A stretch of DNA of 46,295 bases from Chloroflexota bacterium. GTDB taxonomy: Bacteria; Chloroflexota; Limnocylindria; P2-11E. The notes below the pieces were generated by a model. The model was given only the letters and a program-made list of their open reading frames with translations, made no database searches and was not told the origin of the DNA. The stretch is from the NCBI GenBank assembly GCA_005889275.1, contig VBFI01000050.1, positions 1 to 46,295 on the forward strand, in the 5' to 3' direction. The number at the start of each line of letters is the position of its first letter. The first letter of the stretch is position 1. A program made the translations under genes and the position numbers. Of this stretch, positions 1 through 10,536 are shown piece by piece.

Positions 1-52
1 CTCTCGAGACTCGGGTCGGTCCTTCCTCCGCCGCGTGGCCTCTAGAACATCC

Positions 53-81
53 ATTCTATCGCCCGAGTGCTCGCCAATCAA
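53..81 (-). promoter_or_regulatory. Sigma70-like promoter reading out of the left edge
   Basis: On the minus strand TTGATT (plus 76-81) is followed by exactly 17 bases and TAGAAT (plus 53-58), a good match to TTGACA-N17-TATAAT. The predicted transcription start is near base 46 and transcription runs off the left end, so the gene served lies outside the window. A GGAGGAAGG purine run at about 21-31 on the same strand could be its ribosome site. Called from sequence match only. Confidence 0.45.
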
Positions 82-115
82 GCCCCGCGCAAGGAATCGC
101 GCATCACGAACGCGC

Positions 116-121
116 TAACGT
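116..121 (+). promoter_or_regulatory. Possible -10 box for the TfoX-N gene
   Basis: TAACGT lies 7 bases before the GTG start at 129, and there is no Shine-Dalgarno sequence between them. No convincing -35 is visible. The placement matches the other SD-less first genes in this window, which suggests a leaderless transcript; weak on its own. Confidence 0.22.
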
Positions 122-128
122 CGCGGCC

Positions 129-524
129 GTGGCCTGGAAGAGATCTCCACCCGAGCTCATCGCCGCGTTCGAGAAAGCGAAGCCGGACGACCCCGGCGTG
201 CAGTCGCGCCCGATGTTCGGGTATCCGTCCGTGTTCTGGAACGGAAACCACTTCGCGGGAACGTTCCAGGACAAGATCGTCGTGCGGATCGGCAAGGATC
301 CCGCGTTCGCTCCGGCGAAGACCGCCAAACCGTTCGAGCCGATGCCGGGGCGCGCGATGACCGGCTACATCGTCGTCCCGGACGCGATCGCGAAGAGCCC
401 GGCGAAGCTCCGCGAGTGGATCGGCGAAGCGCACGACTACGCGAAGACGCTCCCAGCGAAAGGCGCGAAACCGGTGAAGAAGCCCGCCATCCGGAAGACG
501 ACCGCGAAGAAGCCTCGCCGCTAG
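129..524 (+). CDS. TfoX N-terminal domain family protein
   Basis: A 131-residue protein. The segment around residues 25-60 (RPMFGYPSVFWNGNHFAG, then KIVVRIG) is the TfoX_N signature of a Met-Phe-Gly turn followed by a glycine-containing hairpin. Proteins of this fold are short and mostly uncharacterised; the name comes from the competence regulator TfoX/Sxy, but a solo N-domain does not imply competence. The tail is Lys/Pro/Ala-rich and basic (KPVKKPAIRKTTAKKPRR), which could bind nucleic acid (inference). The start is GTG at 129. The stop TAG shares the palindrome CTAG with the stop of the convergent kinase gene. Family assignment is fairly sure, function unknown. Confidence 0.8.
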   Translation: MAWKRSPPELIAAFEKAKPDDPGVQSRPMFGYPSVFWNGNHFAGTFQDKIVVRIGKDPAFAPAKTAKPFEPMPGRAMTGYIVVPDAIAKSPAKLREWIGEAHDYAKTLPAKGAKPVKKPAIRKTTAKKPRR

Positions 525-2425
525 CGGACCGGCATCCTCCGGGCGGCGAGCGAGATCGATGGCGTCTCCTCCGGGGCCGGCTGCTCCGTCGCGCTGATCA
601 CGACGCCCGCGGCGAGCGCGAGGATCGCGCCGACGAACGCCGCGAGCAGAAGGGCGCCCGCGCCGGGACGCGCGGCCGCGAGCGCGATGGGGGACCACGT
701 CTCGGCGAGCATGTAGAGCAGGATCGCACCGGCGGCCACGCCGGCGCCGACCGCGAAGACATAGAGCGCGAACCAGCGCTTCGGACGGCGCAGCAGCGTG
801 TCGAAGAACGTGCGCAGGAGGCGTGTCACCGTCCAGACCGCGAGCGCGGCGATCGTCCACGCGAGCATGGTCCCGATCCAGGTCTCGCTCGCGGCGCTCG
901 CCAGGCGTGAGACGAGATCCGTCATCTGCCCCCACACCACGGTCGGATCCAGCTGCATCCCGAGCGCGCCGAACCGGTCGCTCGGGTCCTGGAAGATCCG
1001 CAGCAATGCGGCCTTCGTGTCGGCCGCCCGTGCCGGATCGAAGAGCGTGTCGCGCGGGAAGAGGAGCCCGGTCTGCGCATATGGACCGAGGGACTGCACG
1101 CCGAGCGCGATCGCGAACACCATCGTGAGAAGCGCGCCGGTCGCGACCGTCAGCACGCCCAGCAACCCGAAGACCGCGGCGGTCGTGAGCACGAGCGCGG
1201 GAGCGAGCCCGAGTGGGGTGAGCACCGGCATGGCCATCGCGAGGCTGACCTGCTCGGGGGAGATGTCGCGAAGCCAGACGTAGACGCCGACGAGCGCGAA
1301 GAGGAGCGCGAGTCCCGGGACGAAGACGAAGATGAAGGCGGTCATCATCACCCAGGCGATCCCGAGCGCGATCCCGAGCTGCCCCGCGATGCCGACGACC
1401 GCGACGAGGCCCGCGGCGAGCAGCGCCCCGACGACCTCGAATCCGGCGAGCGTCGCCAGGGCGAACACCGGGAACGCGGCGAGGAACGCGAAGAAGGACT
1501 TCCGGATCGGTTGCCCGTACGCGGAGAAGAGCGCCACGACCGGGCTCTGCTCGGTCCTCGGAACGAAGTCCTGCAGGGGGTCGGCCATGACGATGCGCGT
1601 CGTCGCGAGCTCCTTGTCGATGTTCTCGATCCGCTGGAGCGCGACAGCGAGGTCGCTCGCCTTCGGGTACCGGAGGTTCGGCTGCTTCGCGAGCGCCTTC
1701 AGCACGATCGAGTCGAGCTCCTTCGGGAGGGACGGGCGCAGATGGCTCGGGGGCACGGGCTGGCGGACCACGTGATCGCGCAGCAGCACGGCCGCGTTCG
1801 TGCTCGTGAACGGCGGCTTCCCGACGAGGGCCTCGTAGACGACGAGGCCGAGGCCGTAGACGTCGGATTGCACCGTCGCGCCCTTCCCCTCGACGCGCTC
1901 GGGCGCGACATACATCGCGGTCGCGTACAGCTGCGGCGTGTCCGCATCCTCCTGCGGCGTGCGCGCGATGCCGAAGTCGCAGATCTTCGCGGCGTCGTTC
2001 GCGTCGAAGAGGATGTTGGAGGGCTTCATGTCGGCGTGGACGATGCCCTTGGAGTGCGCGAAGGCGAGCCCGTTGGCCACTTCGATCGAGACCCGCACGG
2101 CGTCGCTCGGCTTGAGCGGGCCCGCGCTCTCGATCCGCTCCTTCAGCGAACCGCCGGGTAGGTACTCCATGACGATGAACGGCGAATCGTCGACCTCACC
2201 GACGTCGTAGACGGCGACGATGTTCGGATGCGAAAGCTGCGCGAGGGCGCGCCCTTCCTTCACGAAAAGCTTGCGCAGATTCGCGTCGGCGGCCGCCTCC
2301 GGATCGAGGACCTTGAGGGCCACGTCGCGGTTCAGGGCTTGATCGCGGGCCAAGTACACCTGCGACGAGCCACCCACACCGAGCGGCTCCTCGATCTTGT
2401 AGCGACCTTGTAGTACCCGCTCCAT
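521..2425 (-). CDS. Membrane-bound Ser/Thr protein kinase (PknB type)
   Basis: About 634 residues from the chosen ATG at 2425, which has GGAG six bases upstream and leads straight into the kinase fold (MERVLQGRYKIEEPLG). The open frame continues to ATGs at 2506 and a start at 2563. Residues 1-270 form a Hanks-type kinase: glycine loop GVGGSSQVY, ATP lysine in VALKV, catalytic loop HADMKPSN, DFGIAR, and APE in MYVAPERVEG. The usual HRD is HAD, so the Arg that pairs with a phosphorylated activation loop is missing; all catalytic residues remain. The second half is strongly hydrophobic, with many membrane segments at about 320-480 and again at 540-620. It has no PASTA or other recognisable external sensor domain. 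Substrate unknown. It converges on the TfoX-N gene with a 4-base overlap. Confidence 0.87.
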   Translation of the reverse strand: MERVLQGRYKIEEPLGVGGSSQVYLARDQALNRDVALKVLDPEAAADANLRKLFVKEGRALAQLSHPNIVAVYDVGEVDDSPFIVMEYLPGGSLKERIESAGPLKPSDAVRVSIEVANGLAFAHSKGIVHADMKPSNILFDANDAAKICDFGIARTPQEDADTPQLYATAMYVAPERVEGKGATVQSDVYGLGLVVYEALVGKPPFTSTNAAVLLRDHVVRQPVPPSHLRPSLPKELDSIVLKALAKQPNLRYPKASDLAVALQRIENIDKELATTRIVMADPLQDFVPRTEQSPVVALFSAYGQPIRKSFFAFLAAFPVFALATLAGFEVVGALLAAGLVAVVGIAGQLGIALGIAWVMMTAFIFVFVPGLALLFALVGVYVWLRDISPEQVSLAMAMPVLTPLGLAPALVLTTAAVFGLLGVLTVATGALLTMVFAIALGVQSLGPYAQTGLLFPRDTLFDPARAADTKAALLRIFQDPSDRFGALGMQLDPTVVWGQMTDLVSRLASAASETWIGTMLAWTIAALAVWTVTRLLRTFFDTLLRRPKRWFALYVFAVGAGVAAGAILLYMLAETWSPIALAAARPGAGALLLAAFVGAILALAAGVVISATEQPAPEETPSISLAARRMPVR

Positions 2426-2604
2426 TCCCAGCTCCGTACCCTTCCGCGGCGCACCGACTATACCCGCGGCTCTTCGTATAGCGACGTTCGTCAGCGGATT
2501 CGACATGACGTCACCGCCTTCCGCCCCACGCACCCCAGCGCATGTGGAACGACAGGCGAACAACCGCGTTTCGACTCGCCACCGAACGGATACCGACGCG
2601 ACGA

Positions 2605-2631
2605 GAAAACGCCGGACCGCAGGTCCGGCGT
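2605..2631 (-). terminator. Rho-independent terminator after the secreted repeat gene
   Basis: On the minus strand a 10-bp perfect stem ACGCCGGACC/GGTCCGGCGT closes a 3-base loop and runs into TTTTCTCG. It begins about 22 bases after the stop codon of the upstream secreted repeat protein and precedes the kinase gene. It is the clearest intrinsic terminator I found in the window. Confidence 0.8.
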
Positions 2632-2652
2632 CTTCGATCTCTTGCGGCGGAG

Positions 2653-3606
2653 CTACCTGTCTTCTTTTGGCGCGGGGCTCGCGGGCGCGGGACTCTGGGG
2701 CGCCGCGGGCTTCGTGGTCCCGCCACCGGTGCGCGGGGTCATCTTCCGATCGACGAACGTCGCGATCTCGGCGGCGACCTTGTCCTTCAGCGTCTTCGTT
2801 TGGTCAGCGGTGAGCTTCTTGTCGCTCGCGGCCTGGTCGATCCGTGCGTTGGCCGCGTTCGTGAGCGCGGCGACGAGACCGTCCCGGCTCTTCCCGTTCG
2901 TCGCGTTCGCGATGTCGCCGAGGCTCTTTCCGGCCGCGAGCTGCGAGCGGAGGTCGGCGATCGGCACACCGAGGTAGCTCCGACCGGCCGCGAGCAGATC
3001 GCCGAGAACGCCCTTCACGTTGAGTGATGGCATCGCGGCGGTCGGCCGCACCGGCCACTTCCGGTCGACGAACTCGTTCACCTTGGCGGGGAGTCCGTCG
3101 CGAAGGGTCTTCGCTTGATCGTCGGTGATGCGCTTGTTCGCGAGGGCCTTGTCGATGTCGGCGTTGCCCGCGAGGCTCAGCGCCGCGACCAGGCCCGCCC
3201 GGTTCTTTCCGTTCGTGCCGTCGGCGATCGCCGCGAGGCTCGTCCCCGGCAGCTTCGCCTGAAGTTCCTTCGGGGAAAGGCCCAGGTACTGGGCCGACGT
3301 CGAGAGGAAGTCACGGAGCACCGCCTCGACCTTCGCCCGCGGTGAGCGATCGTTGACCGCGGCGAGGATCGTCGTCTCCTGGGTCTGGGTGATGACGCCC
3401 TTGGCGACGAGCCCATCGAGGAGATCCTTCAGCTTGTCCTGGGGCTTCGGCTTCTCCACCGCGGACTGGGCGCCGGTCGGGGCGACGAAGGCGCGCGTGC
3501 CGCCGCCGGTGTCCGGTGCGAACGCGGCGAGGGCGACCATTCCAAAGAGGCCGAGGCCCGCCACGCCGGCGCCGGCCGCGATCGCGAGCTTGCGGTGGAT
3601 ACGCAT
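2653..3606 (-). CDS. Secreted protein with two internal helical repeats
   Basis: A 317-residue protein. Residues 1-30 are a signal or anchor sequence (basic MRIHRK, then a hydrophobic Ala/Gly stretch). An Ala/Pro linker follows, and then two similar helical units of about 90 residues: FLSTSAQYLGLSPKELQAKL...ADGTNGKNRAGLVAAL near 105-155 and LLAAGRSYLGVPIADLRSQL...ANATNGKSRDGLVAAL near 205-255. Each ends in a helix with the pattern ADQTKTLKDKV and FVDRK. This resembles small secreted bacterial helical-repeat proteins of unknown function. The C-terminus is Pro/Ala/Ser-rich and disordered. The gene ends in a clear intrinsic terminator and is probably monocistronic. No enzyme motif is visible. 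Confidence 0.75.
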   Translation of the reverse strand: MRIHRKLAIAAGAGVAGLGLFGMVALAAFAPDTGGGTRAFVAPTGAQSAVEKPKPQDKLKDLLDGLVAKGVITQTQETTILAAVNDRSPRAKVEAVLRDFLSTSAQYLGLSPKELQAKLPGTSLAAIADGTNGKNRAGLVAALSLAGNADIDKALANKRITDDQAKTLRDGLPAKVNEFVDRKWPVRPTAAMPSLNVKGVLGDLLAAGRSYLGVPIADLRSQLAAGKSLGDIANATNGKSRDGLVAALTNAANARIDQAASDKKLTADQTKTLKDKVAAEIATFVDRKMTPRTGGGTTKPAAPQSPAPASPAPKEDR

Positions 3607-3715
3607 CCTTCATCACTCCCCACGAGATTTCTCGCTAGGCGTACCACCGGTCTAACGCGCCGGTTTCGGTAACGGTGCATCCAGACAGGCGCCGCGTCCA
3701 CTCCTTACACGCGGT

Positions 3716-3721
3716 TAACAT
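3716..3721 (+). promoter_or_regulatory. Possible -10 box for glgA
   Basis: TAACAT lies 12 bases before the GTG start of glgA and no ribosome site lies between them. There is no clear -35. It is consistent with a leaderless or very short leader transcript. Confidence 0.22.
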
Positions 3722-3733
3722 CCTGGGTGCCCC

Positions 3734-5149
3734 GTGCGCATCACGTTCGCGGCCGCCGAGGTCGCCCCCTACGCCAAGGTCGGCGGCCTCGCCGATGTCG
3801 CCGGCTCGCTGCCGCAGGCGCTGGCCGCGCTTGGTCACGACGTCCGCGTATACGTCCCGTATCACCGGACCATCGATGAGGCGAAGTTCGGCATCCCCGC
3901 GTCGGGCCGGACGCGCTCCGTCCCCTACGGTGCGGCGCACGCGCGGATCGAATACCCGGAGATCACGCGTGACGGCGCGCGCGTCGTGTTCGTCCGGAGC
4001 TTTCGCATCGGTCGCGACAAGGTCTACGGCTACCCCGACGACGCCAAGCGCTATGCGCTCTTCTGCCGCGCGGTCCTCGCCGACCTCGCGGACGGGCCGC
4101 CCGACGTCGTCCACGCGCACGACTGGCATGCGGCGCTCCTCGTCCCGCTCGCGGCGAAGGCGCGCGAGCTTCGCGGGTCGGCCACCGCGTTCACCATCCA
4201 CAACCTCGCCTACCAGGGGCGCACGAGCGCCGATGTCCTGCGGCTCGTAGGCCTGGCGCGGTCGCGTCTTGCGATCGAGGGCCGCGACGAAGCGAATCCG
4301 ATGGCGCGCGCGATCGCGGCCGCCGACGTCGTCTCGACGGTGAGCGAGCGGTATGCCGAGGAGATCCTCACGCCGGAGTTCGGCGAAGGACTCGACGGTC
4401 TTCTGCGCGAGCGGCGCGACGACCTCTGGGGCATCACCAACGGCATCGACACGAACTTCTTCGATCCCGCGCGCGACCCGCACATCGGGGCGCACTACAC
4501 CGCCGACGACCAGAAGGGAAAGGCCGCGTGCAAGGCCGCGCTCCAAAAGGAGACCGGGCTGTCGGTCGATCCCGCCGCCCCGGTGTTCGGAGTGATCGGC
4601 AGGCTCGTCGAGCAGAAGGGCGTCGACCTGCTCACCGCGGTCGCGCCGTGGCTGCTCGAGAAGGGCGGCCAGCTCGTCGTCCTCGGCACCGGCGAGCCTG
4701 CGTACGAGGCGAAATGGCGTGAGCTCGCCGCGAAGGCGAAGGGCAAGGCGGCGCTCACGCTCGGCTTCGACGCGGCGCTGGCGCAACGGATCTACGCCGG
4801 ATCCGACTTCTTCCTGATGCCATCGCGATTCGAGCCGTGCGGGCTGGGGCAGCTCATCTCGCTCCGCTACGGCACCATCCCGATCGTGCGGGCTGTCGGC
4901 GGTCTTGCGGACACCGTGCATGACCTCGACGCGCACGCCGGAAAGGGGAACGGGTTCTCCTTCGGCAAGTACGAAGCGGCCGCCTTCGCGGACGCGATCC
5001 AGCGCGCGCTCCACCGTTACCGTGCCGACGGCGAGCCGTGGTCGGCGCTGCGTGCGCGGGCGATGCGCGAGGACCACTCCTGGACCGCCTCGGCGAAGCG
5101 CTACGTCGAGATGTACGCGGCAGCGTCGAAAGCGCGGCGCGCGGCATGA
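3734..5149 (+). CDS. glgA: Glycogen (ADP-glucose type) synthase
   Basis: A 471-residue GT5 glycosyltransferase that would extend alpha-1,4-glucan from a nucleotide-glucose donor in the cytosol. The N-terminal domain opens with MRITFAAAEVAPYAKVGGLADV, which contains the KVGGL nucleotide-sugar site; HAHDWHA and TIHNLAYQG are further GT5 marks. The C-terminal domain begins near residue 285 with GVIGRLVEQKGVDL and carries PSRFEPCGLGQL with the catalytic Glu, then GTIPIVRAVGGLADTV. Length is normal for the family. The GTG start is the first that preserves the conserved N-terminus. The stop overlaps the next ATG (ATGA), so the GalT/HIT-like gene is translationally coupled. No other glycogen genes are in the window; a GH15 glucoamylase-like gene sits at the right edge. 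Confidence 0.95.
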   Translation: MRITFAAAEVAPYAKVGGLADVAGSLPQALAALGHDVRVYVPYHRTIDEAKFGIPASGRTRSVPYGAAHARIEYPEITRDGARVVFVRSFRIGRDKVYGYPDDAKRYALFCRAVLADLADGPPDVVHAHDWHAALLVPLAAKARELRGSATAFTIHNLAYQGRTSADVLRLVGLARSRLAIEGRDEANPMARAIAAADVVSTVSERYAEEILTPEFGEGLDGLLRERRDDLWGITNGIDTNFFDPARDPHIGAHYTADDQKGKAACKAALQKETGLSVDPAAPVFGVIGRLVEQKGVDLLTAVAPWLLEKGGQLVVLGTGEPAYEAKWRELAAKAKGKAALTLGFDAALAQRIYAGSDFFLMPSRFEPCGLGQLISLRYGTIPIVRAVGGLADTVHDLDAHAGKGNGFSFGKYEAAAFADAIQRALHRYRADGEPWSALRARAMREDHSWTASAKRYVEMYAAASKARRAA

Positions 5150-6234
5150 AGACCGACGTACGAGCCGCGATCGGCGAGCTCGAGGAGCTCATCGCCTCGC
5201 TCCCGACGGACGCGCGGGCCGCCGCGGAGCGGATCTTCGCGGTCACGACCTCGGTCGGCCGGCTCGATCCGCCGAGCGAGATGCACGACTGGATCACGAA
5301 GCAGTTCGGATCCGTCGAAGCCGTGACCTCGCAGCGCATCATCCGCGTCACGAACCTCGTCACGCTCGAGGGCGCGCTCTTCAACGAGCTCCGCGCGCTG
5401 CGGCCCGCCGAGGTGAAGGGCGCGAACGAGGTACGCGAGACGATCGAGCGGTCGCGAGGCGACCCGTTTGATCGTCCGGAGACCGGGACGCCGGCGGACA
5501 CGTTCGGCAGGATCCGGGGCGAGCATGGCATCACCGCCTCGAACATCGCGAAGTACGACGCCTACCACGGCGTCCTCGTGTTCGACGAGCACGATCCACT
5601 CGTGCCCATGGACGAGGCGGTGATCCGTGACCGCCTGCTCACGGCTCGCCGCTGGGCGCTCGCCGCGTCCGAGGAGGACCCCGCCGCGAACTACTACTTC
5701 CTCCTCTGGAACTGCCTGTGGCGCGCGGGCGGCTCGATCGTCCACGGCCACATGCAGATGACCGTCACACGCGGGATGCACTATCCACGGGTCGAGATGC
5801 TGCGACGCCGCGCGCTCGCGTACGACGAGGAGCACGGCCGCGACTACTTCGACGATCTGTGGCTCGTTCACGAGGCGCTCGGCCTCGGACACGATCGCGA
5901 CGGTGCCCGCGTCTTCGCATCGCTCGCGCCGATCAAGGAGAGCGAGGTCGTCGTCCTCGGACGAGCCGGCGAGGACGAGAGCGCCCTCGCTCCGGCTATC
6001 ACCCGGGTGATCGCCGCGTATCGTTCGCGTGGCGTCGTCGCGTACAACCTGGCGCTGCTGTTGCCGCCGCTCGCGGCCGATGGCAGCGACTGGCGTCGCT
6101 TTCCGCCACAGGCGCGCCTCGTCGATCGCGGCGATCCGGCGAACAAGACGAGCGACATCGGCGGCATGGAGCTGTACGCCGCCGGCGTTGTGGCGGGGGA
6201 TCCTTTCAGGCTCGCGGAGGTGTTGCGCTCCTAA
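5146..6234 (+). CDS. HIT-superfamily protein related to galactose-1-phosphate uridylyltransferase
   Basis: A 362-residue protein whose ATG overlaps the glgA stop (ATGA). The motif HGHMQ near residues 200-204 matches the HxHxQ nucleotidyl-transfer site of GalT and HIT proteins. It sits in WNCLWRAGGSIVHGHMQM, where GalT has its Asn-Pro-His-Pro-His-x-Gln. RIIRVTNLVTLEGALFNELRALRP near residue 65 and ASNIAKYDAYHGVLVFDEHDPL near residue 130 resemble the substrate-binding strands of GalT-like proteins. The classical GalT zinc cysteines were not found. Coupling to glgA suggests work on a sugar phosphate or nucleotide sugar linked to glycogen metabolism (inference). Family is likely, exact reaction unknown. 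Confidence 0.65.
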   Translation: MKTDVRAAIGELEELIASLPTDARAAAERIFAVTTSVGRLDPPSEMHDWITKQFGSVEAVTSQRIIRVTNLVTLEGALFNELRALRPAEVKGANEVRETIERSRGDPFDRPETGTPADTFGRIRGEHGITASNIAKYDAYHGVLVFDEHDPLVPMDEAVIRDRLLTARRWALAASEEDPAANYYFLLWNCLWRAGGSIVHGHMQMTVTRGMHYPRVEMLRRRALAYDEEHGRDYFDDLWLVHEALGLGHDRDGARVFASLAPIKESEVVVLGRAGEDESALAPAITRVIAAYRSRGVVAYNLALLLPPLAADGSDWRRFPPQARLVDRGDPANKTSDIGGMELYAAGVVAGDPFRLAEVLRS

Positions 6235-6260
6235 CGCGCAGATCCGAGCCCAGAGTGCTA

Positions 6261-6290
6261 TTGACGCTCGCTTCCTCCCTTGCGTAGTGT
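6261..6290 (+). promoter_or_regulatory. Sigma70-like promoter for the Nudix-like gene
   Basis: TTGACG (6261-6266), 18 bases, then TAGTGT (6285-6290). The predicted start is at about 6297, only two bases before the GTG at 6299. There is no Shine-Dalgarno sequence, so the mRNA would be leaderless or nearly so. This also decides the start chosen for the gene. Confidence 0.5.
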
Positions 6291-6298
6291 GCGGGCCA

Positions 6299-6751
6299 GT
6301 GGCCGAACACTCATTCGTTTCTCGGCGAGACAACACCTTCCGCGAGTACCCGCCCGCGTCGGCCCAGCTCGCGATGATCGTCGCCTTCTACGGCGAGATG
6401 ACCGTGTGGATCCGCAAGCCGGACGCGGCCGGGTGGCACTTTCCGACGAGCGGCCGTAAGGCCGGCGAGACCATCCTCGAAGTCGCCAAGCGTGAGCTCT
6501 GGGATTCCGCGCGGATCGTGGCGCCCCGTCTCGACCTCCTCGGCGCGGTCCGCTACCTGACCCCGAAGTCGACCACCGCGTACGTCTACATGTGCGAGGT
6601 GAGCCACCTTTCCTGGTGGTACGAGGCACCGGACAGAGAGAAGGTCGCCGAGATGGGCATCTTCCGCGGCGCGCCCGCGCCGCTCGCTTCGACCTCGGTC
6701 GAGCTCGTCCTGGACGCAGCCCTGCGCGCCCGCCGCACCGGCCTGCGCTAG
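6299..6751 (+). CDS. Nudix-fold-like protein with a degenerate Nudix box
   Basis: About 150 residues from GTG at 6299; the open frame reaches further upstream, but a promoter sits just before this codon. Residues around 55-80 (GRKAGETILEVAKRELWDSARI) follow the layout of a Nudix box. The core that should read REUxEExGU is RELWDSARI, so the two metal-binding Glu positions are Asp and Ser and the last Gly is Arg. The first glycine is also one residue out of register. The protein may therefore bind rather than hydrolyse a nucleotide, or use another site. Flanking strands (LAMIVAFYGEMTVWIRKP before, TTAYVYMCEVSHL after) fit the fold. It stands alone between the glgA pair and a small CxxC protein. 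Confidence 0.6.
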   Translation: MAEHSFVSRRDNTFREYPPASAQLAMIVAFYGEMTVWIRKPDAAGWHFPTSGRKAGETILEVAKRELWDSARIVAPRLDLLGAVRYLTPKSTTAYVYMCEVSHLSWWYEAPDREKVAEMGIFRGAPAPLASTSVELVLDAALRARRTGLR

Positions 6752-6833
6752 GTAACGACCGCGTAACGACGAGCGGGCGGACGGTCGCCAAAAACACCAG
6801 CTGGCATCCGGTTTGCGCTGCCCCGAAACCCTG

Positions 6834-7014
6834 ATGGACGAGGAATCCGCACGCCTGGTGAGGACCTGGGTCCGCCTTGCCGATGAGGCGACGGGTCGCC
6901 GCTCCGAGGAAGGCATTTGCGACCACTGCGGCAAGCGCGAGTACCTGAGCCCAGAGGGCGCGGAGCGTCTTTGCGTGCAGTGCTACCTCGACGGCGCGGC
7001 GGAGGCGCGACGGG

Positions 7015-7022
<8 letters not shown>
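6834..7022 (+). CDS. Small protein with paired CxxC motifs (possible zinc ribbon)
   Basis: A 62-residue ORF from ATG at 6834 (an in-frame TTG exists at 6813). Residues 25-52 carry CDHC and CVQC about 20 residues apart, separated by GKREYLSPEGAERL, which is the spacing of a small zinc ribbon. It has no other domain, and a short Ala/Arg tail. Such proteins often bind zinc and serve as adaptors or nucleic-acid binders, but nothing in the context says which. The stop overlaps the 3' end of the convergent M23 peptidase gene by 8 bases. I am fairly confident it is coding; function unknown. Confidence 0.6.
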
Positions 7023-9275
<2,253 letters not shown>

Positions 9276-9279
<4 letters not shown>

Positions 9280-10484
9280 CCGATCCGGCGACCGTCAACT
9301 CACCGGGGTTCATCGACCTCCACGCCCACCTGCGTGAGCCGGGCTTTGAAGAGGCCGAAACGATCGCGACCGGAGCGCGTGCCGCGATTGGCGGGGGCTT
9401 CACCACGATCTGCGCGATGCCGAACACCGAGCCGGCGATCGACTCGCCGGGCCTCGTGGCCGAGCTCCTCTCGCGCGCGGCCGCGGCCGGCGGCGCGCGC
9501 GTGCTCGCGATCGCGACGATCACGCGCGGACGGCGGGGGAAAGAGCTCGCCGATCTCGTGGAGCTCGCCGCGGCGGGCGCGGTCGCGTTCTCGGACGACG
9601 GCGCGCCCGTCGAAGACCCGCGGCTCTTCCGGCACGCCCTCGAGTACGCGCGCACGCTCGGGCTGCTCGTCATCGAGCATCCGCAGGATCTCGCGCTCTC
9701 GGCGAAGGGCGTCATGCACGAGGGTGCGGTCTCCGCGCGGCTCGGCCTTCCGGGGATGCCCGCGGCGGCGGAGGAGACGGCGGTCGCGAGAGACCTCGCG
9801 CTCGCGCGTCTCGCCGGCGGCCGGCTCCACCTCACGCACCTCTCGACGGCCGGTTCGGTGGAGCTGGTGCGGCGCGCGAAGGCGGAGGGGATCGCGGTCA
9901 GCTGCGATGTCACGCCGCATCACCTCGCGATGACCGACACCTGGGTGGCGGGGTCGCGCGCGTTCGCCTGGGAGGATCCACACAAGATCCCGTCCGCGCC
10001 GCCGTACGAGTCGTCGACGAAGGTGAACCCACCGCTGCGCACGCTCGCCGACGTCCGCGCCCTCTGGGAGGGCCTCGCCGACGGGACGATCGACGCGATC
10101 GCGACGGATCACGCGCCGCATGCCTCGGTGCGCAAGGACGTGGAGTACGACCAGGCGGCATTCGGGATCTCCGGTCTCGAGACCGCGCTGCCGCTGGTCC
10201 TCGGCGGCGTGCGTGCCGGCTGGGCGTCGCTCGAGGTGGTCCTCGGCGCGCTGACGACCGGCCCGGCGCGGGTCCTCGGCATCGAGCTGCCATCGGGCGA
10301 CCGGCTCGTCGTCGAGCCGGACCACGAATGGACCGTGACCGCGGAAGGCCTCATCTCGAAGGGGAAGAACACGCCGCTCCTCGGACGGACGCTTCAGGGC
10401 CGCGTTCGAGACGTCGCGATCGGTCGCGCGCGAATGGAGAAGAAAGGTGCGGGTCTCGGTGCGGAAGCGATCGCCGGTCGCTGA
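9276..10484 (+). CDS. pyrC: Dihydroorotase (class I), lacking the usual N-terminal strand region
   Basis: 402 residues from GTG 9276, which overlaps the pyrB stop. It cyclises carbamoyl aspartate to dihydroorotate. Metal ligands are visible: DLHAHLREPG at residues 14-23, HPQD near 134, HLTHLS near 187, and ATDHAPH near 281 with the catalytic Asp. The protein starts only about 11 residues before PGFIDLHAHLREPG, where class I enzymes normally have some 40-50 more residues forming half of the small beta domain. The C-terminal part of that domain is also shortened (GIELPSGDRLVVEPDHEWTV), though SKGKNTPLLGRTLQGRV is normal. The upstream frame does not encode the missing part. Catalytic residues are complete, so I expect activity. 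Confidence 0.93.
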
Positions 10485-10497
10485 GCTCGAAGGGCAG

Positions 10498-10527
10498 TTG
10501 CATCTTTATGCACCATCGACGTATAGT
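10498..10527 (+). promoter_or_regulatory. Internal sigma70-like promoter for carA
   Basis: TTGCAT (10498-10503), 18 bases, TATAGT (10522-10527), in a visibly AT-richer stretch between pyrC and carA. The predicted start near 10534 is only about three bases before the carA ATG at 10537, and no ribosome site is present, so this would be a nearly leaderless message. It would let carA-carB and the downstream genes be transcribed apart from pyrR-pyrB-pyrC. Confidence 0.55.
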
Positions 10528-10536
10528 TATGCATCG

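Noticed and set aside
1-54. Minus-strand ATG at 54 (MDVLEATRRRK) as the start of a gene leaving the window
   Set aside because: The ATG lies on the -10 box and upstream of the predicted transcript start, so it is unlikely to be translated.
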